From assembly GCA_003278255.1 (NCBI GenBank), contig QCFZ01000002.1, positions 124,001 to 188,000 on the forward strand: 64,000 nucleotides of DNA. The letters run 5' to 3'. The translations under genes and the position numbers were made by a program. This DNA is from Prochlorococcus sp. AG-363-O15. GTDB lineage: Bacteria > Cyanobacteriota > Cyanobacteriia > PCC-6307 > Cyanobiaceae. This document shows, piece by piece, positions 20,640-29,910 of this stretch. The notes beneath the pieces were generated by a model. The model was not told the origin of the DNA. It searched no databases and saw only the letters and a program-made list of their open reading frames with translations. Positions within the stretch are counted from its first letter, which is position 1. Every line of letters starts with the position of its first letter.

Positions 20640-21644
20640 TTATATTGATTTTTCTAGGCAAAGACCACTGCCGGGATGCTCTACTGCATGTTCAATTAAA
20701 TCTGCTAGATGTAAGGCCCTTGAAGCTTGTTGGCCATCAACGGCTGGTTTTTCTCTCCCGCGCACACACTGAAGAAAGTGTTCTAGTTCTGCATACAAAG
20801 GCTCTATAGATGTAGTACTGACCTCTTCAATAAAACCATCATTTCTATATAACAATTCGCCGTGATCTGCTGAATACCACTCATGAGCACGACGATGTAT
20901 GTGAAGTGTGTGATTGAGGAAATCGGTTTCTACAAGACTGCCCCGACAATGTGCACTTAGGCTTCTTATTTTTCTGTGGCTCATTTTGCTTGCTGTCAAG
21001 CTTGCAATGACACCATTGCTAAAGCCAAGAGTTGCGTTGACGTAATCGATTGGCCCTTCTGATGTTCTGCCACCAACAGCTGCTAGTCGAACTACTGGTG
21101 CATTAGCTAGTTCCAGTACAAGATCAAGATCATGAATCATTAGGTCTAGAACTACAGAAACATCATTTGCGCGATCTGCGTGAGGACTATGACGACGAGC
21201 TTCTAAAACAACAACTTCTTCATTGGCTACTACTTTGATTAGCTCACGAAAAGCTGGATTGAATCTTTCAATATGCCCAACTTGAAGTAAGCGGCCGGCT
21301 TTATTTGCTGCTTTAATTAGTGCAGAGGCTTCGTCTTGGCTTGCTGCTATTGGCTTTTCGATCAAAACATGTTGTCCAGCCTCCAGGCAGTCCAGTCCAA
21401 CCTGATGATGTAAGAGAGTTGGCACGGCAATGCATACTGCCTCTACTTCAGCCAACAAGGCTTTGTAATCGCTAAACCATTTGCATCCAAATTGTTCGGT
21501 AGCTAGATGACCACGTTCTGAATCTGGATCAGCAACACCTACTAATTCAGCATCCTTTAGGAGGCTAAGGACTCTGGCGTGATGCCAACCCATGTTGCCT
21601 ATTCCTATCACCCCAACTTTCACTGGAACCATGGGGGTGTTCAT
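20640..21644 (-). CDS. Gfo/Idh/MocA family oxidoreductase
   Basis: 334-residue NAD(P)-dependent sugar-type oxidoreductase. The Rossmann fold opens with VGVIGIGNMGWHHARVL near residue 9; the family lysine motif VLIEKPIAAS is near residue 93; HIERFNPAFREL near residue 123 is typical of the subgroup next to nucleotide-sugar genes. The substrate cannot be told from the sequence. It heads a probable two-gene unit with the WecG-like glycosyltransferase, suggesting a surface-sugar step. Confidence 0.88.
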   Translation of the reverse strand: MNTPMVPVKVGVIGIGNMGWHHARVLSLLKDAELVGVADPDSERGHLATEQFGCKWFSDYKALLAEVEAVCIAVPTLLHHQVGLDCLEAGQHVLIEKPIAASQDEASALIKAANKAGRLLQVGHIERFNPAFRELIKVVANEEVVVLEARRHSPHADRANDVSVVLDLMIHDLDLVLELANAPVVRLAAVGGRTSEGPIDYVNATLGFSNGVIASLTASKMSHRKIRSLSAHCRGSLVETDFLNHTLHIHRRAHEWYSADHGELLYRNDGFIEEVSTTSIEPLYAELEHFLQCVRGREKPAVDGQQASRALHLADLIEHAVEHPGSGLCLEKSI

Positions 21645-21681
21645 TGGAGAGTTAGGAGGTTTCCGAGTCGCTTATCGATTA

Positions 21682-22965
21682 TCACTCTTCCTCGGGAGTA
21701 TTAGGTTTCAAACTTAGCTTTACTCTCTCAATTCTTGGGCCTTTCATCATTGTGATTTCAAATTTTATTTTTTCGTAAAACAGTGATTCTCCCGTATTGG
21801 GGACATGTTGAAGGTTCTCCAATAGAAAGCCTGCCAGTGTGTGGTGATCATCAGCTTCAGGTAATTCAAGATTAAGTTGGCGATTTAATTCAATGATCTC
21901 TAGGTTCCCTGCCACCAACCATTTGCCAGGTTGTCCTTCAAGCGGTTCCAGTTCAGGTTGATTACTTGTTAATTGCATTTCGTCACCAACAATTTCGCCA
22001 GTGAGGTCAGCGGCTGTCACTAATCCTTCAGTGCCTCCATGTTCGTCCACAACTAGTAGCAAAGGTTGTCCACTTCTTATAAGAGGTAAGAGTTCTGCGA
22101 GAGTGCTTGTTTCAAGAACTGTTGGAGCTGGTTGTATGTATGGGGCAAGAGGAGTTTCTGCTTGCATAGATCCCTTAGAGATAGATTCAGCTAATTGCCG
22201 CAAATCAAGTACACCTCTTACATCATCCAGTGATTCTCCTATTACTGGGAAACGAGCATGACGCGTTTGATGAACTGCTTTCATTAGTTCTGCAAAAGAT
22301 ACTTCTATGGGCAAAGTCACCATTCCTGAACGAGGAACCATGACTTCTCTTGCCTGTGTATCGCGCAGAGCAAAAACACCTTCGAGAATGTTCCTTTCAT
22401 CCGGACCAAGTCCAGTTACTCCACCAGACTCGATAAGAGTTTCTAATTCTTCAGCTGACAAAGCAGGTACTAAAGCGTCCCAATGAGTATTGAGACCTAG
22501 TAAACGAAGTAAAAAAGAAGCAATTGTTTCTAATACTCCTAATAAGGGGCCCAATGCTTTCATGACTGCTTCAAGGAGAGGAGCTAGTCGAAGAGCTGCA
22601 ATTTCTGGGCGATTGAGAACTAAAGCTTTTGGGAGTAGGCCAGCGAGGAAAGTTGCTAGTAAAACAATTGCAAGGAAAAGAAACCCATCAAATAACCGGC
22701 TAAATGTTTGCTCGTTTGCCCACCATCGTTGCCCAATACCATTTCCAATCCATCCGAGAGCAATTAAAGCTAGTGTCCCACCTAATTGAGAAACCATTAA
22801 AGCTCGACGAAGACGCCGTTGTAAGCGATGTATGGCTTGTGCTCCAAGTTGACCTTCTTCGACTAAACCTTGAACTCTGCTAGGTCGCAGTCGTAATAGA
22901 GCCACTTCACCAGCAGAGAAAAAAGCTGGTAGTGCAAGCAAAATGCCAATAATCAGCAGTCGCAT
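21682..22965 (-). CDS. CNNM/CorC-type membrane protein with CBS domains
   Basis: 427 residues. The N-terminal DUF21 transmembrane domain (three to four hydrophobic segments, beginning LLIIGILLALPAFFSAGEVALLRLRPSRV) is followed by GVFALRDTQAREVMVPRSGMVTLP, a CBS pair (FPVIGESLDDVRGVLDLRQL and LLLVVDEHGGTEGLVTAADLTGEIVGDEM), and a C-terminal CorC/HlyC transporter-associated domain (LEPLEGQPGKWLVAGNLEIIELN). The family is linked to Mg2+ or Co2+ efflux and homeostasis; haemolysin naming is historical. Starts 36 bases upstream of the oxidoreductase gene on the same strand. Confidence 0.92.
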   Translation of the reverse strand: MRLLIIGILLALPAFFSAGEVALLRLRPSRVQGLVEEGQLGAQAIHRLQRRLRRALMVSQLGGTLALIALGWIGNGIGQRWWANEQTFSRLFDGFLFLAIVLLATFLAGLLPKALVLNRPEIAALRLAPLLEAVMKALGPLLGVLETIASFLLRLLGLNTHWDALVPALSAEELETLIESGGVTGLGPDERNILEGVFALRDTQAREVMVPRSGMVTLPIEVSFAELMKAVHQTRHARFPVIGESLDDVRGVLDLRQLAESISKGSMQAETPLAPYIQPAPTVLETSTLAELLPLIRSGQPLLLVVDEHGGTEGLVTAADLTGEIVGDEMQLTSNQPELEPLEGQPGKWLVAGNLEIIELNRQLNLELPEADDHHTLAGFLLENLQHVPNTGESLFYEKIKFEITMMKGPRIERVKLSLKPNTPEEE

Positions 22966-23117
22966 TAATGGAGAGATTTGTAGGGTAAAAAGCTTGAGAT
23001 GGTTAGAACTAGATCATGAGTCTCAAAAGGTTGTCAGGAGAAAGTTCCTTAAATGAATAACTGGCAACTTCTTGGAGTCGCTAGCAATTTGGGATTTACT
23101 TAAAAGAACCTTATTCA

Positions 23118-23190
23118 TGGGGGATGCGAGGATCGAACTCGCCTGAAGCCGATTATGAGTCGGATGCTCTCACCAGATAGCTAATCCCCC
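23118..23190 (-). tRNA. tRNA with CAT anticodon (elongator Met, or Ile2)
   Basis: Read from 23190 on the minus strand: acceptor GGGGGAT/ATCCCCC, D-arm GCTA/GAGC, anticodon stem CCGA/TCGG with loop CTCATAA (CAT), and T-arm GCGAG TTCGATC CTCGC; discriminator A. The outermost anticodon-stem pair is a U-C mismatch. It does not begin like an initiator tRNA (no C1-A72 start). Elongator tRNA-Met and the lysidine-modified tRNA-Ile2 share this anticodon; I cannot separate them by eye. It lies in the 337-base gap between the CNNM gene and pyrE, where I see nothing else. Confidence 0.92.
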
Positions 23191-23302
23191 TCTTGGATGG
23201 ATTCCTCAAAGAATTCGAATCATAGGGAATGCCTTAAGAAGGAATAATAATTAAGCCCATTCAATTTCAGTTAGGTAATGCATCGATGGTCATTCAACCA
23301 TT

Positions 23303-23884
23303 ATGAGTTCTTTCAATACATCAAAAAATTCTCCTGAAAGCAAGGTTTTAACAATGCTTGCTAAGAATGCCTATCGGAAAGGAATGTTTACGCTTGCCTC
23401 TGGCAGGCAAAGTCAGCATTACGTGAATTGCAAGCCAGTCACTTTGAGTGGATTAGGCCTTTCTCTATTGAGTTTGTTGCTACTTAAGCATGTAGATAAA
23501 GATGCTTCTGCTGTTGCAGGCTTAACTCTTGGGGCAGACCCTTTGGTTAGTGCCGTTGTGATTGCTGGAGCTCAGGCGGGGTTTTCTTTGGATGCCTTGA
23601 TAGTAAGGAAAGAGGCTAAAGATCACGGAACAGGCTCATGGTTAGAAGGGCCATTGCCAGAGAAAGGAGCATTAGTCACAGTCCTGGAAGACGTTGTTAC
23701 TTCAGGAGGTTCATCTTTAAAGGCGGTTAATCAGCTTCGTCAAGCTGGATACTTAGTTAGACAAGTTGTAGCAATTGTCGATCGACAAGAAGGAGCGGAC
23801 ATTGCAATGAAAGAAGCAGATATTGAATTAACTAGTCTTTATTTACTTGAGGATGTTATTGCTCGTGCAGAGGATCTTGTCTGA
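23303..23884 (+). CDS. pyrE: Orotate phosphoribosyltransferase PyrE
   Basis: Converts orotate plus PRPP to orotidine monophosphate in pyrimidine synthesis. 193 residues, normal for the short bacterial form. Seen: [17 protein letters not shown] near residue 29, [29 protein letters not shown] and the PRPP loop [18 protein letters not shown] near residue 131. The start [10 protein letters not shown] fits. Its TGA overlaps the ATG of ygfZ by four bases (ATGA context), indicating translational coupling. Confidence 0.96.
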   Translation: MSSFNTSKNSPESKVLTMLAKNAYRKGMFTLASGRQSQHYVNCKPVTLSGLGLSLLSLLLLKHVDKDASAVAGLTLGADPLVSAVVIAGAQAGFSLDALIVRKEAKDHGTGSWLEGPLPEKGALVTVLEDVVTSGGSSLKAVNQLRQAGYLVRQVVAIVDRQEGADIAMKEADIELTSLYLLEDVIARAEDLV

Positions 23885-24738
23885 TGACACAATCTAAAAG
23901 ACTTTATTGGGAAGAACATTTCCCTGCTTTGCGTATTAATGGCGCAGGATATAAGAGGTTTCTTCAAGGACAAACAACTGTAGATATATTTAGTTATAAA
24001 AATGGAGTTATCTTTCAAAGTTGTTGGTTAACTTCTACTGGAAGATTACGTGGATTATTAGAGATAAAGCTTGACAATCTCGGCGCAAATATAATTTTAT
24101 TGGCTGGTCATATTGATGACCTTGTTGCAGGATTTGAACAAGTCATCTTCCCTTCTGATCAAGTGCAACTTGAACCGGTCAAGAATATTCGTAGGGTTCA
24201 AATGATGACTTTTAAAGCTTTCAATGATTCTCAAGAAATAATTTGGTTAAGCAATAAAGAGATTTTACCCGAATCTTTTGCTGACCATGCATCTGCTAGC
24301 ACTAATGAAGTTGAATATTGGAGGTTAACTCAAGGATTGCCTGTTTGGCCTAATGAAATAAATGGAGAAACTAATCCTTTTGAATTAGGGCTTTCTCATC
24401 TCATTAGTTTAGATAAGGGTTGTTATTTAGGGCAAGAAACTATGGCTAAATTAAGTAGAGTTTCGACTTTAAAACAAAAGCTTAGATGTTGGAGTTCTTC
24501 TTCGTTTATAAATGTAGGCCAAAATATCTTTAAGTCTAGACAAGTTGTTGATAGTGAAAAAAAAGTGGGGACAATTACTTCTGTAATTAAAGATCCAATG
24601 GGTCAGGGAAGTATTGGGTTAGCGATTATTCGGAAAACTGCTTTAAATGAGTCAAAGCTTTATAGCTATAATGATTCAAAAAGTGTGAAAATATCAGTCC
24701 CAAATCGTTTTGTTGATATTGAAGCTTCTGATTTATAG
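23884..24738 (+). CDS. ygfZ: YgfZ/GcvT-like folate-binding protein
   Basis: 284-residue aminomethyltransferase-fold protein. The diagnostic YgfZ signature DKGCYLGQETMAK (K-G-C-Y-x-G-Q-E) is near residue 179, with the essential cysteine. The N-terminal part has YKRFLQGQTTVDIF and a folate-fold core. YgfZ helps iron-sulfur cluster assembly or repair in a tetrahydrofolate-dependent way. Start overlaps the pyrE end. Converges with the TM0106-type nuclease. Confidence 0.93.
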   Translation: MTQSKRLYWEEHFPALRINGAGYKRFLQGQTTVDIFSYKNGVIFQSCWLTSTGRLRGLLEIKLDNLGANIILLAGHIDDLVAGFEQVIFPSDQVQLEPVKNIRRVQMMTFKAFNDSQEIIWLSNKEILPESFADHASASTNEVEYWRLTQGLPVWPNEINGETNPFELGLSHLISLDKGCYLGQETMAKLSRVSTLKQKLRCWSSSSFINVGQNIFKSRQVVDSEKKVGTITSVIKDPMGQGSIGLAIIRKTALNESKLYSYNDSKSVKISVPNRFVDIEASDL

Positions 24739-24754
24739 GGAGGTGTCAAAGTGA

Positions 24755-26218
24755 TTATTTTTGGTTGATAATCCATTTCGCAACAGCCCATGTTGCAAGA
24801 CAGTCATCTTTATTATATTGGAAAATCTTATTTAATTTGTTTACTCCTTTCTTAGACTTGTATTTTGTGTTTTTCCATTGGCGCCACCAGAGAAGCGCTC
24901 TAGGTCCATCTGCACCAATTTCTGTCCACTTAAAATTCATCCAGTTTGCTATTGTTTTTAGACTATAATTATTCAATGGGAGCCTCCAATATTTGCGTAG
25001 ACGTGCATGCACGTCAATCAATCGCTTTTGCAATTCTTTTAGTTCAACTTGAGTCGCTCCTTGACTCTTCGCCATTCTGTATATTGCCAGTGATTCGGTT
25101 TCTCCATAATGCAATATTGGCCATTTTGGATAATTATTTAATTTATGTTTTAATCTTTGCCAAGACTTAGCTTCACCTTGTTCTAAAATCATTAAAAGAG
25201 GGTGGTATTTGGCATTTCTTAAATCCCATTCACCGTCATCTTTATGTTTGATTCTTAGGAATCCATGTAAAAAATTATCTTTTGCATCTGGGTCAGATTC
25301 AATATCATAAATTAATACTCCTGGCGCAGAAATTATTTCTGGCAAAGCATTTCCTTCCTCTAATTTCTCACAGGTTCCATCGCGCTGAACAATAGCTTGA
25401 GCTATAAGTTGTTTTGCTACTCCTACATGTTGCTCTCCAAATTGTTCCAGTTCCTTACTAAATTTAATCGGATCAAGATCTGCTAATTCATTAAGCTTTT
25501 GAACGCCAATTTCTTGCAATATTTGATCTCTTCTGGCTCCAATTCCGCTTACTTCACTTAGATGACCTGCTGCAGAGGCTTCTGAATTGCATATTCCTCT
25601 CCATGAACATAGTGAGCATTTACGGCGATCTGAAATGATCGGAGGAACAACATCTTGATTAAGCTCATTATTTATTTTCTTTATCGCATCAATTAATTGA
25701 TTATTTAGACCATCATTGAGCTTTATTTCTTCAACTGTGAGTTTGCCTGCATTTTCAGAAATACATATTCCAGTTTTCACTTTTGTTTGCTGAATAGGTT
25801 CCAATAGCATTCCAGTAAGAGCCAAAGCAAACCGATGCTCTTTGGTGACTCTGCGTCCTTGGCGAGCTAATACCGGTCGATAAGAAAAATTCCCCCAACA
25901 GCTCTGGCCAGAAATTTTTTGGAGTAATGGCGGGTGAGCTTCAATTGGATGGCCAAAATGAGTTCTACCTTTTAGTCTGATTCCGACAACTCCAGAAATA
26001 CCTTCTTTGCATGCCTTTAGGCCTCTTCCTGGTTTGCTAGGTATTAGAGAAACAAAAGTACGTTGTTGGTAATCCAAAAATAAAGTTCGATGAGCTGTCC
26101 AAATTCGTTTTTTACTATCTCCGTATTTGTCAAGCCAGGCTTTTCGGCGGCAGCGAATCCAGCTTCGCAGTAATCGATCCGTGAGTACTTTTGTTTGTAG
26201 AGGCTTTGTACCCATCAT
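24755..26218 (-). CDS. TM0106 family RecB-like nuclease
   Basis: 487 residues with three parts. The Cas4/RecB-like N-terminal region has a single early cysteine (Cys23 in RCRRKAWLD) and a later CSLCSWRGIC cluster (Cys201, Cys204, Cys210) that together would hold a [4Fe-4S] cluster. A helix-hairpin-helix-like stretch follows (VSGIGARRDQIL). The C-terminal half is an RNase H-like DEDD exonuclease with IYDIESDPD near residue 308, HYGETESLAIYRM, DVHARLRKYWRLP and YNKDDCLATWAVAKW. DNA repair is likely by family, but the cellular role is unknown. Convergent with ygfZ. Confidence 0.85.
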   Translation of the reverse strand: MMGTKPLQTKVLTDRLLRSWIRCRRKAWLDKYGDSKKRIWTAHRTLFLDYQQRTFVSLIPSKPGRGLKACKEGISGVVGIRLKGRTHFGHPIEAHPPLLQKISGQSCWGNFSYRPVLARQGRRVTKEHRFALALTGMLLEPIQQTKVKTGICISENAGKLTVEEIKLNDGLNNQLIDAIKKINNELNQDVVPPIISDRRKCSLCSWRGICNSEASAAGHLSEVSGIGARRDQILQEIGVQKLNELADLDPIKFSKELEQFGEQHVGVAKQLIAQAIVQRDGTCEKLEEGNALPEIISAPGVLIYDIESDPDAKDNFLHGFLRIKHKDDGEWDLRNAKYHPLLMILEQGEAKSWQRLKHKLNNYPKWPILHYGETESLAIYRMAKSQGATQVELKELQKRLIDVHARLRKYWRLPLNNYSLKTIANWMNFKWTEIGADGPRALLWWRQWKNTKYKSKKGVNKLNKIFQYNKDDCLATWAVAKWIINQK

Positions 26219-26271
26219 TCGACCTTAAGGTGTTTTCCTTTTAAATCCAGTTCTTCTATCTACTTTTCGTT

Positions 26272-27729
26272 GTGTTGAATTCATTATCCCTTTATCCAGC
26301 TCCTATTCAATTTGGAACTGATGGCTGGCGAGGAGTTCTTGGAGTAGATGTGACTATTGAAAGGCTTCTAAATGTGGCTATTGCTGCTGCTCAGGAATTG
26401 GTTTACTCCGCCCCTAAACACATAGAGAACCGGGAAATTATTATTGGTTTTGACAGAAGATTTCTTGCTCCAGAACTTGCCGAAGCTATTGCTGCTGCAA
26501 TAAAAGGTTGTGGACTTGAACCACTATTAACGGAAACTGCTGTTCCTACGCCAGCATGTAGTTGGGCAGTTGTTCAAAGAAGCGCTATAGGGGCATTAGT
26601 GATAACAGCTAGTCACAATCCGCCTGAATGGATTGGATTAAAGATTAAAGGACCTTCAGGAGCATCAGTTGATGGATGTTTTACTAAAGCCGTCGAGAAA
26701 AGGTTGCAAGTCTGTGGCGTTAATAAACCTGTTAAGAAGCCTATTAAGAGATTCGATTGTAGGAAAGAGCATTTAAATGCTTTAAAGATGAAATTTGATT
26801 TACCTTATTTATTAAAAAGGATTAGAGAAATGGGGTTAAAAGTAGTAGTTGATCCGATGCATGGTTCGGCTGCAGGTTGTATGCAAGAACTTTTTGGTGA
26901 GAATTGCAAAGAGTGCATTCAAGAAATACGTGGCAACCGTGATGCGTTCTTTGGAGGGAATCCACCTGAGCCACTTGCTTGTTACTTAAAGGAAGTCATT
27001 GCTTCTGTGAAGACCTCTTCTCTTGAAGGTAAACCAGCCATAGGAATTGTTTTTGATGGAGATGGAGATCGACTTGCTGCAATTGATGAAAAAGGTAGGC
27101 ATTGCAGTACTCAATTGCTTATGCCGTTATTAATTGATCATTTGGCACGAGTTAGAAAGTTGCCAGGATGTATAGTTAAGACTGTAAGTGGCTCGGATTT
27201 GATGCATTTAATGGCAGATAGTCTAGGAAGAGAAATAGTTGAATTGCCTGTAGGATTTAAATATATAGCAGCAGAAATGGCTTCTCGTAAAGTTCTTATA
27301 GGTGGCGAAGAATCAGGAGGTATTGGATTTGGGATGCATTTGCCAGAACGGGACGCACTGTTCACTGCTTTACTTGTCTTAGAAGCACTGGTTGAACGCA
27401 ATCAGTTGCTTGGAGAGCGTCTCGATGAAATCAAGAAAAGTTTTGCTGATATTAAATATGACAGAATAGATATTCGACTTCCTGATATGTCTTTAAGGCA
27501 ACATTTAGAGTCGTTGCTCATAAAAACTCCCCCATCTTTAGTTGCGGGGATAAAAGTAAAAGAAGTTACCTTAATTGATGGAGTTAAACTTCGACTTGGG
27601 AAAAATCACTGGCTAATGATGCGTTTTTCTGGTACTGAACCTCTTTTAAGAATCTATTGTGAGGCGCCAGATAAAGAAACATTGAATATAACTTTGCAAT
27701 GGGCAAAAACCTTCGCTGAGCAAAAATGA
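26272..27729 (+). CDS. Phosphoglucomutase/phosphomannomutase family protein
   Basis: 485-residue alpha-D-phosphohexomutase starting at a GTG. Seen: FGTDGWRGVLG near residue 14, the catalytic phosphoserine loop ALVITASHNPPEWIGLK (Ser114), the metal loop VFDGDGDRLAAIDEKG near residue 262, the sugar loop LIGGEESGGIGFG near residue 343 and the phosphate site MRFSGTEPLLRIYCEAP near the C terminus. This subgroup is annotated as phosphoglucomutase/phosphomannomutase; the sugar specificity (glucose, mannose or glucosamine phosphate) is not decidable. The rdgB gene overlaps it by four bases. Confidence 0.93.
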   Translation: MLNSLSLYPAPIQFGTDGWRGVLGVDVTIERLLNVAIAAAQELVYSAPKHIENREIIIGFDRRFLAPELAEAIAAAIKGCGLEPLLTETAVPTPACSWAVVQRSAIGALVITASHNPPEWIGLKIKGPSGASVDGCFTKAVEKRLQVCGVNKPVKKPIKRFDCRKEHLNALKMKFDLPYLLKRIREMGLKVVVDPMHGSAAGCMQELFGENCKECIQEIRGNRDAFFGGNPPEPLACYLKEVIASVKTSSLEGKPAIGIVFDGDGDRLAAIDEKGRHCSTQLLMPLLIDHLARVRKLPGCIVKTVSGSDLMHLMADSLGREIVELPVGFKYIAAEMASRKVLIGGEESGGIGFGMHLPERDALFTALLVLEALVERNQLLGERLDEIKKSFADIKYDRIDIRLPDMSLRQHLESLLIKTPPSLVAGIKVKEVTLIDGVKLRLGKNHWLMMRFSGTEPLLRIYCEAPDKETLNITLQWAKTFAEQK

Positions 27730-28331
27730 TTAAAAATAATATTAATTCTTTTCTGATAGTTATTGCCAGTAGTAATGCTGGAAAGATTAAAGAATTTCAG
27801 AGATTTTTATATGATTTACCTATAAAAATAGATGTCATGCCAAAGGGCATTGAAATTGAAGAAACCGGAAAAACTTTTAGGGAAAATGCTCGTATTAAAG
27901 CTCTTGCTGTAGCAAAATTAACTGGTAATTTTGCACTGGCTGATGACTCTGGGCTGCAAGTTGAAGCATTAGGCGGTGCTCCCGGTGTTCATTCTGCACG
28001 TTATGGAATAAATGATTCTGAACGCATATTGCGCTTGCTTCGGGAATTACAATGTAAAACTAATAGAAGTGCAAGTTTTATTTCTTCTCTTTGTATTGCC
28101 TCTCCGCAAGGAGAGGTTTTATTAGAAGTTGAAGGCTCTTGCGATGGTTTTATTACAAAGAAGCCTAGAGGAGAGAGAGGATTTGGTTATGATCCAATCT
28201 TTGAAGCTGATGGAATAGGCTTAACATTTGCAGAAATGTCTATTGATCAAAAACAAAAGATTGGTCATAGAGGTATTGCATTGTCTTTATTAAAGCCCGC
28301 TCTGAAAGAATTATTGAATTTTTATGAATAA
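27726..28331 (+). CDS. rdgB: Non-canonical purine NTP pyrophosphatase (RdgB/HAM1)
   Basis: Removes ITP, dITP and XTP from the nucleotide pool, guarding against mutagenic bases. 201 residues. Motifs: VIASSNAGKIKEFQRFL near residue 11, EETGKTFRENARIKALAVAK, ALADDSGLQVEALGGAPGVHSARY near residue 71 and GERGFGYDPIFEADG near residue 148. Overlaps the phosphohexomutase by four bases, so coupled. Confidence 0.94.
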   Translation: MIKNNINSFLIVIASSNAGKIKEFQRFLYDLPIKIDVMPKGIEIEETGKTFRENARIKALAVAKLTGNFALADDSGLQVEALGGAPGVHSARYGINDSERILRLLRELQCKTNRSASFISSLCIASPQGEVLLEVEGSCDGFITKKPRGERGFGYDPIFEADGIGLTFAEMSIDQKQKIGHRGIALSLLKPALKELLNFYE

Positions 28332-28344
28332 TTTTGATCTTAAA

Positions 28345-29838
28345 TCATATATAGGATACCCAGCTTCCATGCAAACCATGAGGAATTGCAAGAGGTAATT
28401 CTATAGTTGTCTTCAGTTTTAGATTATGGGAATCTAGAATAATTAGATCAGTTTTACGACGTTCACCATTCCACACTAAAACAATAATCCATCCCTCATC
28501 TTCGATCATAGAGTGAGGCTTGGGAACCATTATTGGCTCACTTACAAAGCCTCTAGGTGCAGCACTCCAAATAATATGATCTCCACTTATTAAATCAAGC
28601 TTTTTAATCCCCTGAAGGGGGCCATTTCCTCTTGCACGATGAGCAATTGCCATCCAACTAAATCTAGCAATATGACCTTGAAAATTAGGATTTACCATGG
28701 CAAACTCACAACATTGTTGACTTATAGTTTTAGTAGAGATTTTATTTTCTAATATATTAATCTTGCATCTTTTCAATATACCTTCTGGGAATAAATCAAA
28801 GTTGATCTTCAGAAAATTCTCGTTAGGCTTGATTGAAGGAAAGTCTTTATAATGAATACTGTCTATAGTAATTTCTTCGTCTTTTTCTGAAGCATTTAGG
28901 TGATGAAATACAAAACCTTTTGGCGCATCAATTGTTTTCGGTGGTTCTCCTGCAAATTTTCCAGATTCTCGTGGAATTAGCCAAAATTTCCCATTTTTTT
29001 TAGATGAAGATGAAAGACATTGTGCAGCACCTTTTTGGCCAAGAATGAATGGGAGAGGATTGAATTCGATTGCGTTCTGAAGAAATACAGCCCAATTAGG
29101 TGTTATTGCAAAATCATGCAAAAAGGCAAAACCTTTAAAATTATCTTTTCGATCATTAATTAATTGACCAGCATTTTTACCTTTTGTGGCAAACTCCATA
29201 AGTCTAATAGTACTAGTTGGACCAGTTTTAACTCCAAAAGTTACCATTCTAGGAGAATGAAAGTTTCCATGATCAAACCTAGGATGGGCACTGAAAGCTT
29301 CATTCTTTGAGAGACTCCCATTCAGAGAAGTTATCCCATATGTTTCTAAATTATTTGGATTGAGAGCATAAGGGTTTGATGCTTCCCATAGTGCCAAGAG
29401 TTGATTTCCTAGTTTGACAACATTTGTATTAGCAATATTTTTAAGTCGTAAATCAAAGGCATTTGCAAAAAAACCTCCTGATTTTTGAGTTCCAAATACA
29501 CCTCTATAGGTAAATTTTTTAGCTTTTTCCTCTTCTATCCATGCTTTTGTTCTTACGAAACGATTGCTAAATCTGACTTCACTATTTTTGAATTCAAGAG
29601 CAATAATCATTCCATCACCATCAAAAGGATGATGCACCCATTGGCCTGCTCTTTCAAAACGACCAGGGCCATTCCGGAAAAAAGTTCCGTTAAGTTCTGC
29701 CGGAACACTCCCAGTAATGGGGAGCACTACTTCATTAGTTAATTCTTGATTGACATTGCAATAAGAACTTGCCCAATCTTCTCTATTGAAATCCGCACAA
29801 GACTCTGTTGAGGAATTATTTAATGCAGAGAAGCTCAC
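28345..29838 (-). CDS. Carotenoid oxygenase (carotenoid cleavage dioxygenase family)
   Basis: 497-residue member of the RPE65/CCD family, a seven-blade beta-propeller with a ferrous iron held by four histidines. All four are present in the expected contexts: His185 (FSAHPRFD), His241 (FLHDFAIT), His312 or 313 (FVFHHLNASE) and His490 (IPHGLHGSW). The N-terminal RNGPGRFERAGQWVHHPFDGDGM block is also typical. It probably cleaves an apocarotenoid or carotenoid, e.g. like Synechocystis ACO, but substrate and cut position cannot be read from the sequence. Converges with the RdgB-type gene at 13 bases. Confidence 0.92.
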   Translation of the reverse strand: MSFSALNNSSTESCADFNREDWASSYCNVNQELTNEVVLPITGSVPAELNGTFFRNGPGRFERAGQWVHHPFDGDGMIIALEFKNSEVRFSNRFVRTKAWIEEEKAKKFTYRGVFGTQKSGGFFANAFDLRLKNIANTNVVKLGNQLLALWEASNPYALNPNNLETYGITSLNGSLSKNEAFSAHPRFDHGNFHSPRMVTFGVKTGPTSTIRLMEFATKGKNAGQLINDRKDNFKGFAFLHDFAITPNWAVFLQNAIEFNPLPFILGQKGAAQCLSSSSKKNGKFWLIPRESGKFAGEPPKTIDAPKGFVFHHLNASEKDEEITIDSIHYKDFPSIKPNENFLKINFDLFPEGILKRCKINILENKISTKTISQQCCEFAMVNPNFQGHIARFSWMAIAHRARGNGPLQGIKKLDLISGDHIIWSAAPRGFVSEPIMVPKPHSMIEDEGWIIVLVWNGERRKTDLIILDSHNLKLKTTIELPLAIPHGLHGSWVSYI

Positions 29839-29910
29839 AACAAAGGATTAGATGGTTTGTAATGATCGCGAAAAAATTGCCCCATTGTGGATATAAATAG
29901 TTGTTGGGGC

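Noticed and set aside
21682-22965. Haemolysin activity of the CNNM/CBS protein
   Set aside because: Haemolysin naming is historical; the domain layout is that of metal-homeostasis proteins.
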